Positions 53,693 through 62,700 of a stretch of DNA of 64,000 nt are shown here, piece by piece. Source of the stretch: Sulfuriferula thiophila. Its GTDB lineage: Bacteria > Pseudomonadota > Gammaproteobacteria > Burkholderiales > Sulfuriferulaceae. Position 1 is the first letter of the stretch; each line of letters starts with the position of its first letter. The DNA is taken from assembly GCF_003864975.1 (NCBI RefSeq), contig NZ_BHGL01000006.1:62001-126000 (forward strand), in the 5' to 3' direction. Both the position numbers and the translations under genes were made by a program. Under the pieces are notes generated by a model, which saw only the letters and a program-made list of their open reading frames with translations, did no database searches and was not told the origin of the DNA.

Positions 53693-54190
53693 TTAGTTCT
53701 GGGTTTCGTTCAGTGGCAGGTTCAGGGTCTCTTTGACTTCTTCCATGACGATATAGCTTCTTGATTCCTGTGCGCCAGGAAGGGTGAGCAGGATGTCGCC
53801 CAGCAGTTTACGGTAGTCGGCCATCTTGGGGATGCGCGCTTTTACCAGATAATCAAAATCGCCTGATACCAGGTGGCACTCCAGCACACTCGGCAGTTTG
53901 ATAATTTCCTGTTTGAATTTCTCGAAGATCACCCCCGATTTGGCAGATAGCTTGATTTCCACAAACACCAGCAGTGACAGTTGCAGGGCATGCGGGTCGA
54001 GGCGGGCATGATAGCCGAGGATGACGTGTTCCTTTTCCATGCGTTTGACCCGCTCGCCGCAAGGGGTGACGGAGAGACCGACTTGTTCGGCCAGGTCGGT
54101 AATGGAAATACGCGCATCTTGCTGCAAAATGGCGAGTATCTTGCGGTCGATTTTGTCCAGTTCACGGACGGCGTGGGTGCGGATGCGCAT
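53693..54190 (-). CDS. dadR: Lrp-family regulator of alanine catabolism, DadR-like
   Basis: A 165-residue Lrp-type activator with helix-turn-helix LDKIDRKILAILQQDARISITDLAEQVGLSVTPCGERVKRME and a RAM domain containing VLECHLVSGDFDYLVKARIPKMADYRKLLGDILLTLPGAQESRSYIVMEEVKE. This is very close to Lrp/DadR. The frame is open to 54241, but GGAGAATTCC before the ATG at 54190 sets the start. It is divergent from dadA, its expected target. In Pseudomonas DadR activates dadAX in response to alanine. Confidence 0.9.
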   Translation of the reverse strand: MRIRTHAVRELDKIDRKILAILQQDARISITDLAEQVGLSVTPCGERVKRMEKEHVILGYHARLDPHALQLSLLVFVEIKLSAKSGVIFEKFKQEIIKLPSVLECHLVSGDFDYLVKARIPKMADYRKLLGDILLTLPGAQESRSYIVMEEVKETLNLPLNETQN

Positions 54191-54369
54191 GGAATTCTCC
54201 TTGGGGTACCGTAATTCGTGAATTTTCGGGAAATACAACATGTTAAATTCATTAATATAGAAATTTATACTGTGTATCGGTAAATATAAAGATAATTTTT
54301 CTGCTGTTGCGGATATAAACTTCCTTTATGCACTGAATGTTTCAAATGGATATTGTGCGGAGGTGTGTG
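54191..54369. promoter_or_regulatory. dadR-dadA divergent promoter region
   Basis: 179 bp, AT-rich especially at 54230-54305, between the divergently oriented dadR and dadA. It must hold both promoters and the DadR sites. I see no unambiguous -35/-10 pair. GGAGGT at 54359-54364 is the dadA ribosome site. Confidence 0.5.
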
Positions 54370-55677
54370 ATGCGTGTCGTCGTGCTTGGAAGTGGAGTGG
54401 TGGGCATAACCAGTGCCTATTATCTGGCGCGAGCCGGTCTTGATGTGACCGTGGTGGATCGGCAATCCGGGCCGGGCATGGAAACCAGCTTTGCCAATGC
54501 CGGCCAGGTTTCGCCGGGCTACTCGGCGCCGTGGGCGGCCCCGGGGATTCCGCTGAAAGCCGCCAAATGGCTGTTTCAGCACCACGCGCCACTTGCTATC
54601 CGGCCGGATGGTTCGCTCTGGCAGTTGCAATGGATGGGTATGATGCTACGCAACTGCACGGTTGAGCGCTATGCGCTCAACAAGTCGCGCATGGTGCGAC
54701 TCGCTGAATATAGCAGGGATTGCCTGCGCGAGCTGCGTGCCGAAACCGGCATAGCTTATGAACAGCGCACCCAAGGCACACTGCAGGTGTTTCGCAGCCA
54801 GCAGCAACTGGACGCGGCAGCCAAGGATATTGCGGTACTTGCCGAATGTGGCGTGCCGTATGCATTGCTTGACCGTGAAGGCTGCGCAAAGATCGAGCCT
54901 GCACTGGGGCTGGTTAAGGAAAAGCTGGTCGGTGGCTTGCGCTTGCCGGGTGATGAAACCGGAGATTGCCAGCTATTTACCACTCGCCTTGCCGAAGAGG
55001 CGAAAAAGCTGGGAGTGATATTTCACTACAATTTGCCGGTAGATCGGCTACTGAGTGCCAATGGCCGCATTATTGGCGTCGAGGCCGGTGGCGAACGCAT
55101 CATGGGTGATCAGTTCGTAGTGGCCATGGGCAGTTATTCGCGCCCTATGCTGCAGGCGCTGGGGATTGATATACCTGTGTATCCGGTCAAAGGCTATTCA
55201 CTGACTGTGCCAATTACCAATGCCGCCGCCTCACCTGTTTCCACCGTCATGGATGAAACCTACAAAGTGGCGATTACCCGATTTGATGACCGCATCCGTC
55301 TGGGCGGCATGGCCGAGCTGGCCGGTTTTGATCTGACGCTCAATCCGCGCCGTCGCGCCACCCTGGAAATGGTGGCTGGCGACCTGTTCCCGCAGGGTGG
55401 CGACATACCTGCGGCTAGCTTCTGGACCGGATTGCGTCCGATGACGCCTGACGGCACGCCTATCATCGGGGCGACCCGTTACGATAATCTTTGGCTTAAT
55501 ACCGGTCATGGCACGCTAGGCTGGACGATGTCCTGTGGCTCGGCACAGGTACTGGCGGATTTGGTGGCTGGAAGGACTCCGGCCATCGCGGCAGATGATC
55601 TGGGCTTGTGCCGCTATGATAGCAAGCATGGTGGATGCCATGCCAAGACAGCGCTTGGCAGTCAGATGGCAGGTTGA
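54370..55677 (+). CDS. dadA: D-amino acid dehydrogenase small subunit
   Basis: FAD enzyme that oxidises D-alanine to pyruvate and passes electrons to the respiratory chain. The protein has 435 residues. Seen: [23 protein letters not shown] at the start (dinucleotide binding), [21 protein letters not shown], and the C-terminal [40 protein letters not shown], all characteristic of DadA. The open frame starts at 54337, but GGAGGT supports 54370. It is followed after 12 bp by alr and then ridA in one operon. Confidence 0.97.
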   Translation: MRVVVLGSGVVGITSAYYLARAGLDVTVVDRQSGPGMETSFANAGQVSPGYSAPWAAPGIPLKAAKWLFQHHAPLAIRPDGSLWQLQWMGMMLRNCTVERYALNKSRMVRLAEYSRDCLRELRAETGIAYEQRTQGTLQVFRSQQQLDAAAKDIAVLAECGVPYALLDREGCAKIEPALGLVKEKLVGGLRLPGDETGDCQLFTTRLAEEAKKLGVIFHYNLPVDRLLSANGRIIGVEAGGERIMGDQFVVAMGSYSRPMLQALGIDIPVYPVKGYSLTVPITNAAASPVSTVMDETYKVAITRFDDRIRLGGMAELAGFDLTLNPRRRATLEMVAGDLFPQGGDIPAASFWTGLRPMTPDGTPIIGATRYDNLWLNTGHGTLGWTMSCGSAQVLADLVAGRTPAIAADDLGLCRYDSKHGGCHAKTALGSQMAG

Positions 55678-55689
55678 CGGGGAGATGCG

Positions 55690-56793
55690 ATGAGTCGTCC
55701 TGCTGTTGCCCGTATCCGCCTGGATGCGTTCCGCCATAATTATCGATTAGCCAAAAAGCTGCACGGTGGTAGTGCGCTGGCAGTAATCAAGGCCAATGCT
55801 TACGGGCATGGTGCCGTGCAATGCGCGCGCGCCATTGCCGACGAGGCTGATGGCTTTGCCGTAGCGGCGATCGAGGAGGCGCTGATCCTGCGTGCAGCGG
55901 GCATTACTGCACCCATATTGCTGCTGGAAGGATTTTTTGAATCAGCAGAGTTGCCAGAGATTGAGGCAAATAATTTGTGGATTGTGGTGCACCATCTGTG
56001 GCAGGTTGAGGCGCTGATGGCAGCCAGGTTATATAGTCCGCTCACCGTCTGGCTGAAAATGGACAGTGGTATGCATCGGGTGGGGTTGGCGCCTGAAGTT
56101 TACCGGCAAGCCTATGAACGGCTGAAGCAGCACCCCAATGTTGCGCACATCGTGCTGATGAGCCATTTTGCGCGTGCGGATGAGCCGGGTTCCAATTATA
56201 CGGTGCGGCAAATACAGGCTTTTCAGACGGCGATTGCCGGCATCAGCGCGCCGGTCAGCCTGACTAATTCTGCGGGGGTGCTGGGCTGGCCGGGCGCTTA
56301 TGCGGACTGGGCCCGGCCCGGCATCATGCTGTACGGGGCGAATCCGTTTGCAGGACAGGCAGGCAGTTTCGGCATGTCAGTCGATGAGCGCCTGCGCCCG
56401 GTGATGCAGCTGGAGTCGGCGCTGATCTCAGTGCGCACCCTGCCTGCGGGCGAAGCGCTGGGTTATGGCGGTATTTTTGTTGCCGAGCAGCCTACCCGGG
56501 TCGGGGTAGTGGCTTGTGGGTATGCCGACGGCTATCCGCGCGTGGCTCCGATGGGCACTGCCGTGGCGGTGGATGGTAAACTGACCCGAGTGATCGGGCG
56601 GGTATCCATGGATATGCTGACGGTGGATCTGACTGATCTGCCTGCAGCGAATCCGGGCAGTCGCGTCGAACTGTGGGGCGATCAGGTACCGGTGAGCGAG
56701 ATAGCTGAGCGTGCCGGAACCATAGCCTATGAATTATTATGTAACGTCAAACGCGTCCGTTTCGAATATACGGATATATCAACTGAGGAGTAA
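55690..56793 (+). CDS. alr: Alanine racemase (catabolic, DadX-type)
   Basis: PLP enzyme that interconverts L- and D-alanine, here supplying D-alanine to DadA. The protein has 367 residues. Seen: PLP-binding K34 in [34 protein letters not shown], and the second catalytic Tyr in [32 protein letters not shown] precedes the ATG. Its stop overlaps the possible first ATG of ridA. The dadA context makes the catabolic dadX role likely, although it may also serve cell-wall synthesis. Confidence 0.96.
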   Translation: MSRPAVARIRLDAFRHNYRLAKKLHGGSALAVIKANAYGHGAVQCARAIADEADGFAVAAIEEALILRAAGITAPILLLEGFFESAELPEIEANNLWIVVHHLWQVEALMAARLYSPLTVWLKMDSGMHRVGLAPEVYRQAYERLKQHPNVAHIVLMSHFARADEPGSNYTVRQIQAFQTAIAGISAPVSLTNSAGVLGWPGAYADWARPGIMLYGANPFAGQAGSFGMSVDERLRPVMQLESALISVRTLPAGEALGYGGIFVAEQPTRVGVVACGYADGYPRVAPMGTAVAVDGKLTRVIGRVSMDMLTVDLTDLPAANPGSRVELWGDQVPVSEIAERAGTIAYELLCNVKRVRFEYTDISTEE

Positions 56794-56795
56794 TG

Positions 56796-57170
56796 ATGAA
56801 ACTGATACAAACGCAACATGCACCGGCTGCAATCGGCCCGTATTCACAAGCTGTGGTGGCGGGATCGATGTTATTCACTTCCGGGCAGATTCCATTGCGT
56901 GCTGACGGCACGCTGGTAGAGGGCGATATAGTAGTACAGACCCGGCAGGTGTTCGATAATCTGCGCGCTGTGATCGAAGCAGCAGGCGGCACGGTGGCAC
57001 AGGTAGTAAAAACCACGGTATTCCTCAAGGATCTGCAGGATTTCGCGGCAATGAATGGGGTGTACGAGGCTGCGTTCGGCAGCCACCGCCCGGCGCGTTC
57101 AGCGGTACAGGTTGCGCGTCTGCCTCGCGATGTACTGATTGAAATCGAAGCAATTGTGTTGTTGTCCTGA
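56796..57170 (+). CDS. ridA: RidA family enamine/imine deaminase
   Basis: Hydrolyses reactive enamines such as 2-aminoacrylate that arise in PLP enzymes. The protein has 124 residues with IGPYSQAVVAGSMLFTSGQIPL at the start and VVKTTVFLKDLQDFAAMNGVYEAAFG followed by HRPARSAVQVARLPRDVLIEIEAI, including the substrate-binding Arg. Two ATGs are adjacent (56793, 56796); GAGGAG at 56785-56790 fits the second. It is co-transcribed with alr, an enzyme known in enteric bacteria to be damaged by 2-aminoacrylate. Confidence 0.95.
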   Translation: MKLIQTQHAPAAIGPYSQAVVAGSMLFTSGQIPLRADGTLVEGDIVVQTRQVFDNLRAVIEAAGGTVAQVVKTTVFLKDLQDFAAMNGVYEAAFGSHRPARSAVQVARLPRDVLIEIEAIVLLS

Positions 57171-57210
57171 GCGTACTCAATGCCATGCATAAATGTGCAT
57201 AGCTATTTGC

Positions 57211-58590
57211 TCATGCTTTCCGTGGGCTTTGGGTTAGGGCGGTCAGGCAATCAGCGAATATATTGAGCAGTTTGCTGATATCTTGATGGCTGGTGGCCGG
57301 ACAGATCAGCATCATGTTGTGGAATGGAGTGAGTAATACGCCACGGTTGAGCAGGAACAGGTGGATCGCGTGTTCCAGCGTATCGTGCTGGGCTGCGCGT
57401 GCCTGTCTGGCGTTGAGCGGGGCACTGGCACAGAATTGCAGTTCGAGACGCGCACCGATGCGGGTGATACACCATGGCAGATCATGGCGGTGCAAGGCGT
57501 CACGCAGGCCGTGTTCCAGCGTGGCAGCGAGTTCCAGCATGTGCGTATAGGCGCTGGCTGTGGCGACTTCGGTCAGCGTGGCATGGATGGCGGCTAGCGT
57601 CAGCATATTGCCGGAAAGCGTGGTGCCGATGCCGGAGTGGCCAGGCGGTGCAGCATCCTTAGCGGCTTGCATGCGTGCTGCCAGTGCTGCGCTGAAACCA
57701 TAGGCGGCTGCCGGCAATCCACCGGCAATCGGTTTGCCTACCACGACAAAGTCCGGCTCTATCCCGGCATTGCGTGCCCAGCCGCCGCGACCGCTGGAGA
57801 TGGTATGGGTTTCATCCAGCACCAGCAGTGTGCCATAGCGCTGCGTCAGTTCACGCAGGCCGGCGATGAAACCGGGCAGCGCCGGTACCATGCCGCAGTT
57901 GGTCAGAGCCGGCTCGGTAAGCAGACAGGCGTAGTCTCCTTTTGCCAGTTCGCGTTCCACAGCGGCCAGATCGTTAAAGTCCACTGCGACGGTATGCACG
58001 CCCGGATCGGTGTTCTGCCCGAGCAGGCTGGCGCGGCTGACGGTGTGGCCATCAACCACATCGACCATGGTGTCATCTACCGTGCCGTGGTAGCAGCCAT
58101 CGAACACCAGCAGCTTTTGCCGTCCGGTGATTGCGCGCGCCCAGCGCAGCACGAAACGGTTGGCGTCGGTAGCGGTGGTCACCAGTTGCCAGTACGGCAG
58201 GCCGAACTGGTCGGTCAGTGCGGTGCCGACATCCGGCGAGATCACGTCCGGCAGCATGGTGGTAAAGCCGCGCCGTGCCTGCTGTTCCAGTGCGCGGGCT
58301 ACCGGCTCCGGGCTGTGGCCGAACATGGCGCCAGTATCGCCCAGGCAGAAGTCGGTATAGTCAATGCCGTCGGCACAGTTGAAGTGCGCACCGTGCGCCT
58401 GGCGCACAAACAGCGGGGTCGGTGTGCCCCAGTCGTGCATCCAGTGCAAGGGCACGCCATACAGAAAATGCTGGCTGGACTGTCTGGCCAGTTGCGCTGA
58501 CGCGGGGTGCAGTTGCAGATAGCGCTGACATTCGGTTTCCAGCAAATTGGCAGCATTGATGCTGAGGTGATCGTTGCGGGTGGTATGCAT
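57211..58590 (-). CDS. Class III aminotransferase of unknown substrate
   Basis: PLP-dependent aminotransferase of 459 residues, similar in layout to glutamate-1-semialdehyde aminomutase. Seen: DYTDFCLGDTGAMFGHSPEPV, FDGCYHGTVDDTM (PLP phosphate region), LLVLDETHT (Asp to the PLP nitrogen), and the Schiff-base lysine K286 in VVGKPIAGGLPAA. A chloroplast-like hemL role is unlikely because the sequence diverges and the context is putrescine catabolism. Its promoter carries the same direct repeats as that of the MocR gene, so it probably acts on an amine or GABA-type product of the puu pathway. Convergent with ridA. Confidence 0.85.
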   Translation of the reverse strand: MHTTRNDHLSINAANLLETECQRYLQLHPASAQLARQSSQHFLYGVPLHWMHDWGTPTPLFVRQAHGAHFNCADGIDYTDFCLGDTGAMFGHSPEPVARALEQQARRGFTTMLPDVISPDVGTALTDQFGLPYWQLVTTATDANRFVLRWARAITGRQKLLVFDGCYHGTVDDTMVDVVDGHTVSRASLLGQNTDPGVHTVAVDFNDLAAVERELAKGDYACLLTEPALTNCGMVPALPGFIAGLRELTQRYGTLLVLDETHTISSGRGGWARNAGIEPDFVVVGKPIAGGLPAAAYGFSAALAARMQAAKDAAPPGHSGIGTTLSGNMLTLAAIHATLTEVATASAYTHMLELAATLEHGLRDALHRHDLPWCITRIGARLELQFCASAPLNARQARAAQHDTLEHAIHLFLLNRGVLLTPFHNMMLICPATSHQDISKLLNIFADCLTALTQSPRKA

Positions 58591-58616
58591 GTATGACCTT
58601 TACTGGCGCCTGACAA

Positions 58617-58646
58617 ATGGCTCCATTGTTTGTGTAAAAGTGGCTC
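58617..58646 (-). promoter_or_regulatory. Direct-repeat operator A (candidate MocR site) at the aminotransferase promoter
   Basis: ATGGCTC (58617-58623) and GTGGCTC (58640-58646), start-to-start 23 bp. On the minus strand a -35-like TTTACA (58638-58633) lies between them, one base from the second repeat. The extended second repeat reads TGGCTCTGGTGA and is followed by TTGGGCC. The site is 27 bp upstream of the aminotransferase start codon and about 190 bp before puuB. The same arrangement occurs at 61665-61694. Confidence 0.6.
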
Positions 58647-58832
58647 TGGTGATTGGGCCATTATCCAGGTTAGTATCCTACTCAACTTTCGCTCCCTATA
58701 GCAAGCGCTCTATGTTTTTTCAGTGCATGCCGTTTCATGACAACCATGCCGAGCAGACCCGCAGTGCTGCGGCAACCCCGGTCTGGACTTGGCTGTGTGG
58801 ACGCATGGCCGCAACATGAAGGAAAGATATTT

Positions 58833-60140
58833 ATGCTCGCCTGTGAACAAAAACTGATTCAGGATTCCTACTATGCTGACAGCTTTAACCTCCGGCTCAG
58901 TTACCCCCGGCTCGAAGGGGAAACGGAAGCGGACGTCTGTGTGGTTGGCGCCGGTCTGGCAGGCCTGTCAGCTGCGATCGAGCTGGCAGATCGCGGTTAT
59001 TCGGTGGTCGTGCTGGAGGCTGAAACCGTGGGCTGGGGTGCCAGCGGCCGCAATGGCGGGCAGATTATCTCCGGTCTGGCCTGTGATCAATCCGTGATTG
59101 AGAAAGCCCTGGGCTTTGATGCCGCGCGCAAGGTCTGGGATGTCACCATCGAGGCGCTCGATCTGGTGCGTGCACGGGTTCAACGCTTCGATATCCAGTG
59201 CGATCTGGTGGATGGTTTTCTCGGCGTGGCGGTAGGGGAGCGTAAAGGTTCAGCGTTGCGCGCATGGTACGAGGGCATGGCCAAACGCTACCAATACGAC
59301 AGCGATACCGAATGGATAGAGCCGCATGCGTTGCATCAGTGGATAGACAGTCCGCGTTTTCACAGTGGCTATCATGATCGCCGTTCCGGACACCTGCATC
59401 CGCTCAACTATACGCTTGGATTGGCGCGGGGAGCGCAGGGTCTTGGGGTGCAGATATTTGAACACTCGCCAGTGCAGGCAATGAGCAAAGGTGAACCGGC
59501 GCAACTGCAGACGGGCCACGGCAGCGTCAAGGCACGTTTCGTCGTGCTTGCCGGTAACATGTATTTGCCGGAAGTTGCTCCCGGGCTGGCACCGGCATTG
59601 GTCAAGCGAATTATGCCGGTAGGCACCTATATCGTCGCTACCGAGCCGCTGGATCCGGCGCTGACTGCCGAACTGATTCCTACTCAATCGGCTGTGTGCG
59701 ATTCCAATTTCGTACTGGATTATTTCCGTTTTTCTGCGGATAACCGCATGCTGTTTGGTGGACGGGTCAGTTATAGCACGATGACGCCGCCGAATCTGAA
59801 GGAAGACATGCATAAGCGCATGAAGCGGGTATTTCCGCAACTGGCCAGTGCCAAAGTGGCGTATTCCTGGGGTGGGTTTGTCGATATCACCATGAATCGT
59901 GCGCCGGATTTTGGCCGGGTGGCGCCGAATGTGTATTACCTGCAGGGGTTTTCCGGCCATGGCGTGGCCCTCACCGGCATGGCCGGCAAGATGGTGGCCG
60001 AAGCCATCGCCGGACAGGCGGAGCGCCTTGATCTGATGGCGCGTATTCCGCATCATGATTTCCCTGGCGGCAGGGTGCTGCGCACTCCCGCGCTGGTGCT
60101 GGGTATGGCCTGGTATCGTTTGCGCGACGCGCTGGGTTGA
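58833..60140 (+). CDS. puuB: Gamma-glutamylputrescine oxidoreductase (PuuB-type)
   Basis: FAD oxidase of the DAO family that converts gamma-glutamylputrescine to its aldehyde. The protein has 435 residues. Seen: DSYYADSFNLRLSYPRLEGE before the FAD-binding GAGLAG at 39-44, GWGASGRNGGQIISGLACDQ, and the C-terminal GRVAPNVYYLQGFSGHGVALTG. The open frame begins at 58737, but AAGGA at 58819-58823 fits the ATG at 58833. It is flanked by the aminotransferase and the MocR gene and lies in the same locus as puuD and puuA. A puuC-type aldehyde dehydrogenase is not in the window. Confidence 0.88.
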   Translation: MLACEQKLIQDSYYADSFNLRLSYPRLEGETEADVCVVGAGLAGLSAAIELADRGYSVVVLEAETVGWGASGRNGGQIISGLACDQSVIEKALGFDAARKVWDVTIEALDLVRARVQRFDIQCDLVDGFLGVAVGERKGSALRAWYEGMAKRYQYDSDTEWIEPHALHQWIDSPRFHSGYHDRRSGHLHPLNYTLGLARGAQGLGVQIFEHSPVQAMSKGEPAQLQTGHGSVKARFVVLAGNMYLPEVAPGLAPALVKRIMPVGTYIVATEPLDPALTAELIPTQSAVCDSNFVLDYFRFSADNRMLFGGRVSYSTMTPPNLKEDMHKRMKRVFPQLASAKVAYSWGGFVDITMNRAPDFGRVAPNVYYLQGFSGHGVALTGMAGKMVAEAIAGQAERLDLMARIPHHDFPGGRVLRTPALVLGMAWYRLRDALG

Positions 60141-60143
60141 TCT

Positions 60144-61640
60144 TTAGTGGCTGAGCGCGGCCTGGATCACGTCGGCAAGGATGCGACCATAGGGCGCAAT
60201 GCGCTCGGTGGCGGCATAGGCGTAGCCAATAATCAGCCCTTTCTCGCGATGCTCGCCGATGCCGTAACCGGATAGCGGGTAGACACGCAGACCTTGTTCT
60301 GCCGCCAGTTCAGCGACGCGCACATCATCACAGTAGGACGGCAGTTCCACCACCAGATGCAGACCCGAACCAGCTGGCGGCAGTCGCGCGCCGACGCTGG
60401 TGACTGGCGCCAGCGCTTTCTGTAGCAGGCGGCGTCGTTCGCCGTAAATCTGCCGCAGGCGGCGGATATGGCTGGCAAAATGGCCTTCTTCAATGAACTC
60501 GGCCAGCGCCGCCTGAATAACCACCTGGCCCGGGCGTTGCAATTCGTACAGGCCACGCTTGAAGCTTTCGGCCAGATCGGGCGGCACTACCAGATAGCCC
60601 AGCTTGATGCCGGGGTACATGACCTTGGAAAAGGTGCCGAGATACAGCACGCGCCCGCTCTGATCCATGCCTTGCAGGGAGGACAGCGGACGGCCCTCAA
60701 AACGAAACTCACTGTCGTAATCATCTTCCAGTATCCACGCGCCCTGGTTGGCTGCATAGTCGAGCAGCAGACGCCGGCGTCCGTAACTCATCACCACGCC
60801 TTTGGGGTACTGGTGAGATGGTGTGGTGTAGATAAGACGCGGAGGGCGACGAAAGTCGGCATTGCCTGGCGCCATTCCCTCATCGTCAACAGGTACCGGG
60901 TGTAATTGCAGGCCGTTAACTTCCAGTACCCGGCGTGCGCCCCAGTAGCAGGGATTCTCTACCCAGACGCGGTCGCCATGATCGGTAAGCAGACGGGCAC
61001 ACAGGTCGATGGACTGCTGGGTGCCGGAAGTGATCAGGATTTGTTCGACGGTGAGATTGACGGCACGTGACATGCGCAGGTAATTGGCGATGGCTCGACG
61101 TAGCGGCAAGTAGCCACCGGCATGACCATAATCCAGATGGGACGGTTGCGGATCACGCCACTGACGGTTGAGCAACCGGCGCCAGAGCTGGGTTGGAAAA
61201 GCAGAAAAATCATCTTCACCCGGCGCAAAGGGTTGTACCTCATAACTGGGCTGCTCTGCCAGTCCTGCAGCAATAGCGCCGCGTTTGGACAGGCCGGCCG
61301 CGCTTTTTGTGGCATCGGCTACACCTGCTGCTCGGGCATTTTTCTGTTCGGTAAATTCATCCGGGAATGTTGATGCAACCCGTGTTCCGCTGCCGGTTTG
61401 GGAAATGACATAACCTTCATCGTGCAACTGCTCGAATGCTGCCAGCAACGTATTGCGCGATAGCCCCAGCGCTTCTGCCAGGCTGCGGGTAGAGGGCAAC
61501 CGGGTGCCGGGCGTAAGGTGATGACTGGCAATCGCGCGGCGGATGGATTCGTACACTCTGCGGTGCGCAGGCATCCGCGCCGGGAAGCGCCCGATTTTGA
61601 GTTCGTTAAGCAACCATTCAGAGATGGTCAGAGATTCCAC
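60144..61640 (-). CDS. MocR-type regulator (GntR helix-turn-helix fused to an aminotransferase domain)
   Basis: A 498-residue regulator. The N-terminal winged helix contains HRRVYESIRRAIASHHLTPGTRLPSTRSLAEALGLSRNTLLAAFEQLHDEGYV (about 25-80). After a linker, a fold-type I aminotransferase domain follows with YGHAGGYLPLRRAIANYL, YTTPSHQYPKG, EDDYDSEFRF and the PLP lysine in GTFSKVMYPGIKLGYL. Such proteins (GabR, PdxR) sense PLP adducts of amines or amino acids. It starts with GTG at 61640, preceded by AGGAG. It is convergent with puuB and divergent from puuD. Its own promoter carries the repeat pair shared with the aminotransferase promoter. Confidence 0.92.
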   Translation of the reverse strand: MESLTISEWLLNELKIGRFPARMPAHRRVYESIRRAIASHHLTPGTRLPSTRSLAEALGLSRNTLLAAFEQLHDEGYVISQTGSGTRVASTFPDEFTEQKNARAAGVADATKSAAGLSKRGAIAAGLAEQPSYEVQPFAPGEDDFSAFPTQLWRRLLNRQWRDPQPSHLDYGHAGGYLPLRRAIANYLRMSRAVNLTVEQILITSGTQQSIDLCARLLTDHGDRVWVENPCYWGARRVLEVNGLQLHPVPVDDEGMAPGNADFRRPPRLIYTTPSHQYPKGVVMSYGRRRLLLDYAANQGAWILEDDYDSEFRFEGRPLSSLQGMDQSGRVLYLGTFSKVMYPGIKLGYLVVPPDLAESFKRGLYELQRPGQVVIQAALAEFIEEGHFASHIRRLRQIYGERRRLLQKALAPVTSVGARLPPAGSGLHLVVELPSYCDDVRVAELAAEQGLRVYPLSGYGIGEHREKGLIIGYAYAATERIAPYGRILADVIQAALSH

Positions 61641-61657
61641 GGTAATTGCTCCTGAGG

Positions 61658-61694
61658 ATATTAAATGGCACTATCAAAATATTCAAAATGGCTC
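61658..61694 (-). promoter_or_regulatory. Direct-repeat operator B and promoter of the MocR gene
   Basis: ATGGCAC (61665-61671) and ATGGCTC (61688-61694), start-to-start 23 bp, with flanking bases like those of operator A (AAATGGC... and TGGCTCTTGTGA). On the minus strand, -35 TTGAAT (61686-61681) lies between the repeats, one base from the second, and -10 TAATAT (61663-61658) follows after 17 bp. A regulator bound here would cover its own promoter. Confidence 0.6.
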
Positions 61695-61901
61695 TTGTGA
61701 GATTGCCAATTTAAGCGAAGAATACATCTGTAGTAACCAGTTTATCAATAAAAAATATTATATAAAACATTATGTTGTTTACTGTTTGTAAGATATTTAT
61801 TTATTGCTATGCTTAACTGACTGGATTGGTTTTTTATCCAGAAAAGGTGCCAATTCATAAACAGGCAAGAAGCTGCTTGTCATTAAGATGAGGATGTACA
61901 A

Positions 61902-62672
61902 ATGATTCAGAATCACACACCGGTAGTATTGTTGCCGGCAGACAGCAGGCAGCTTGGCGATCATCCATTTCATGTGGCTGGTCACAAGTATGTCAATGCA
62001 GTTGTGCAGGCAGCGCAAGCTTTGCCCTTGATTATTCCGGCGCTGGGGTCAGCGCATGATGTAGCTGCATTGCTGGAAGTGGCTGACGGTATTTTGCTGC
62101 CCGGGGCGGTATCCAATGTTCACCCATCCCACTTCGATCAGGCCGTGCGCGATCCGTCATTGCCGCTTGATCCTGAGCGTGATGGTTTAACCCTGCGACT
62201 GATTCGCGCTGCGGTGGAAGCGGGTATTCCTGTGCTGGGTATCTGCCGCGGCTTTCAGGAAATCAATGTGGCGTTTGGCGGCAGCTTGCACCAGGCTGTT
62301 CATGAGGTCGCTGGCAAGGCCGATCACCGTGAGCCGGATGTGCAGGCGCTGGAAGAGCAGTACGCACAGGTGCATACGGTATGTACTGTTGCGGGTGGCC
62401 AGCTGGCAGCAATCACAGGTTGCAGTGAATTCATGGTTAATTCCTTGCATGGTCAGGGTATAGATAGGCTGGGTGCCGGGCTGGTGGCTGAGGCGTATGC
62501 GCCGGATGGTCTGATTGAGGCCATCAGTGTTGCGGGTGCAAAAAGCTTTGCGCTGGCAGTGCAGTGGCATCCGGAATGGAATGTAATGAATACGCCACCG
62601 TATCTGGCGATATTTCGTGCCTTTGGTGCAGCCTGCCAGGCACGCGTTTTGCAACGTAGCATTGGAAACTAA
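61902..62672 (+). CDS. puuD: Gamma-glutamyl-GABA hydrolase (PuuD-type)
   Basis: Class I glutamine-amidotransferase-fold hydrolase that releases GABA from gamma-glutamyl-GABA. The protein has 256 residues. Seen: HKYVNAVVQAAQALPLIIP, the GILLPGAVSNVHPSHF segment, nucleophile Cys in VLGICRGFQEINVAFGGSLHQ, and the His/Glu pair in LAVQWHPEW. GAGGATGTACAA precedes the ATG. It starts 28 bp before puuA, so puuD-puuA form an operon, divergent from the MocR gene across a 261-bp AT-rich region. Confidence 0.92.
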   Translation: MIQNHTPVVLLPADSRQLGDHPFHVAGHKYVNAVVQAAQALPLIIPALGSAHDVAALLEVADGILLPGAVSNVHPSHFDQAVRDPSLPLDPERDGLTLRLIRAAVEAGIPVLGICRGFQEINVAFGGSLHQAVHEVAGKADHREPDVQALEEQYAQVHTVCTVAGGQLAAITGCSEFMVNSLHGQGIDRLGAGLVAEAYAPDGLIEAISVAGAKSFALAVQWHPEWNVMNTPPYLAIFRAFGAACQARVLQRSIGN

Positions 62673-62700
62673 TCATAATTAGACGTATTGGAGAATATAA

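Noticed and set aside
57637-58500. 287-codon open frame opposite the class III aminotransferase
   Set aside because: Antisense shadow within a conserved PLP enzyme; low-complexity Cys/His/Gly composition.
61543-61791. Small plus-strand frame overlapping the MocR start and operator
   Set aside because: It crosses the regulator's N-terminus and its promoter, has no good ribosome site, and the product resembles nothing.
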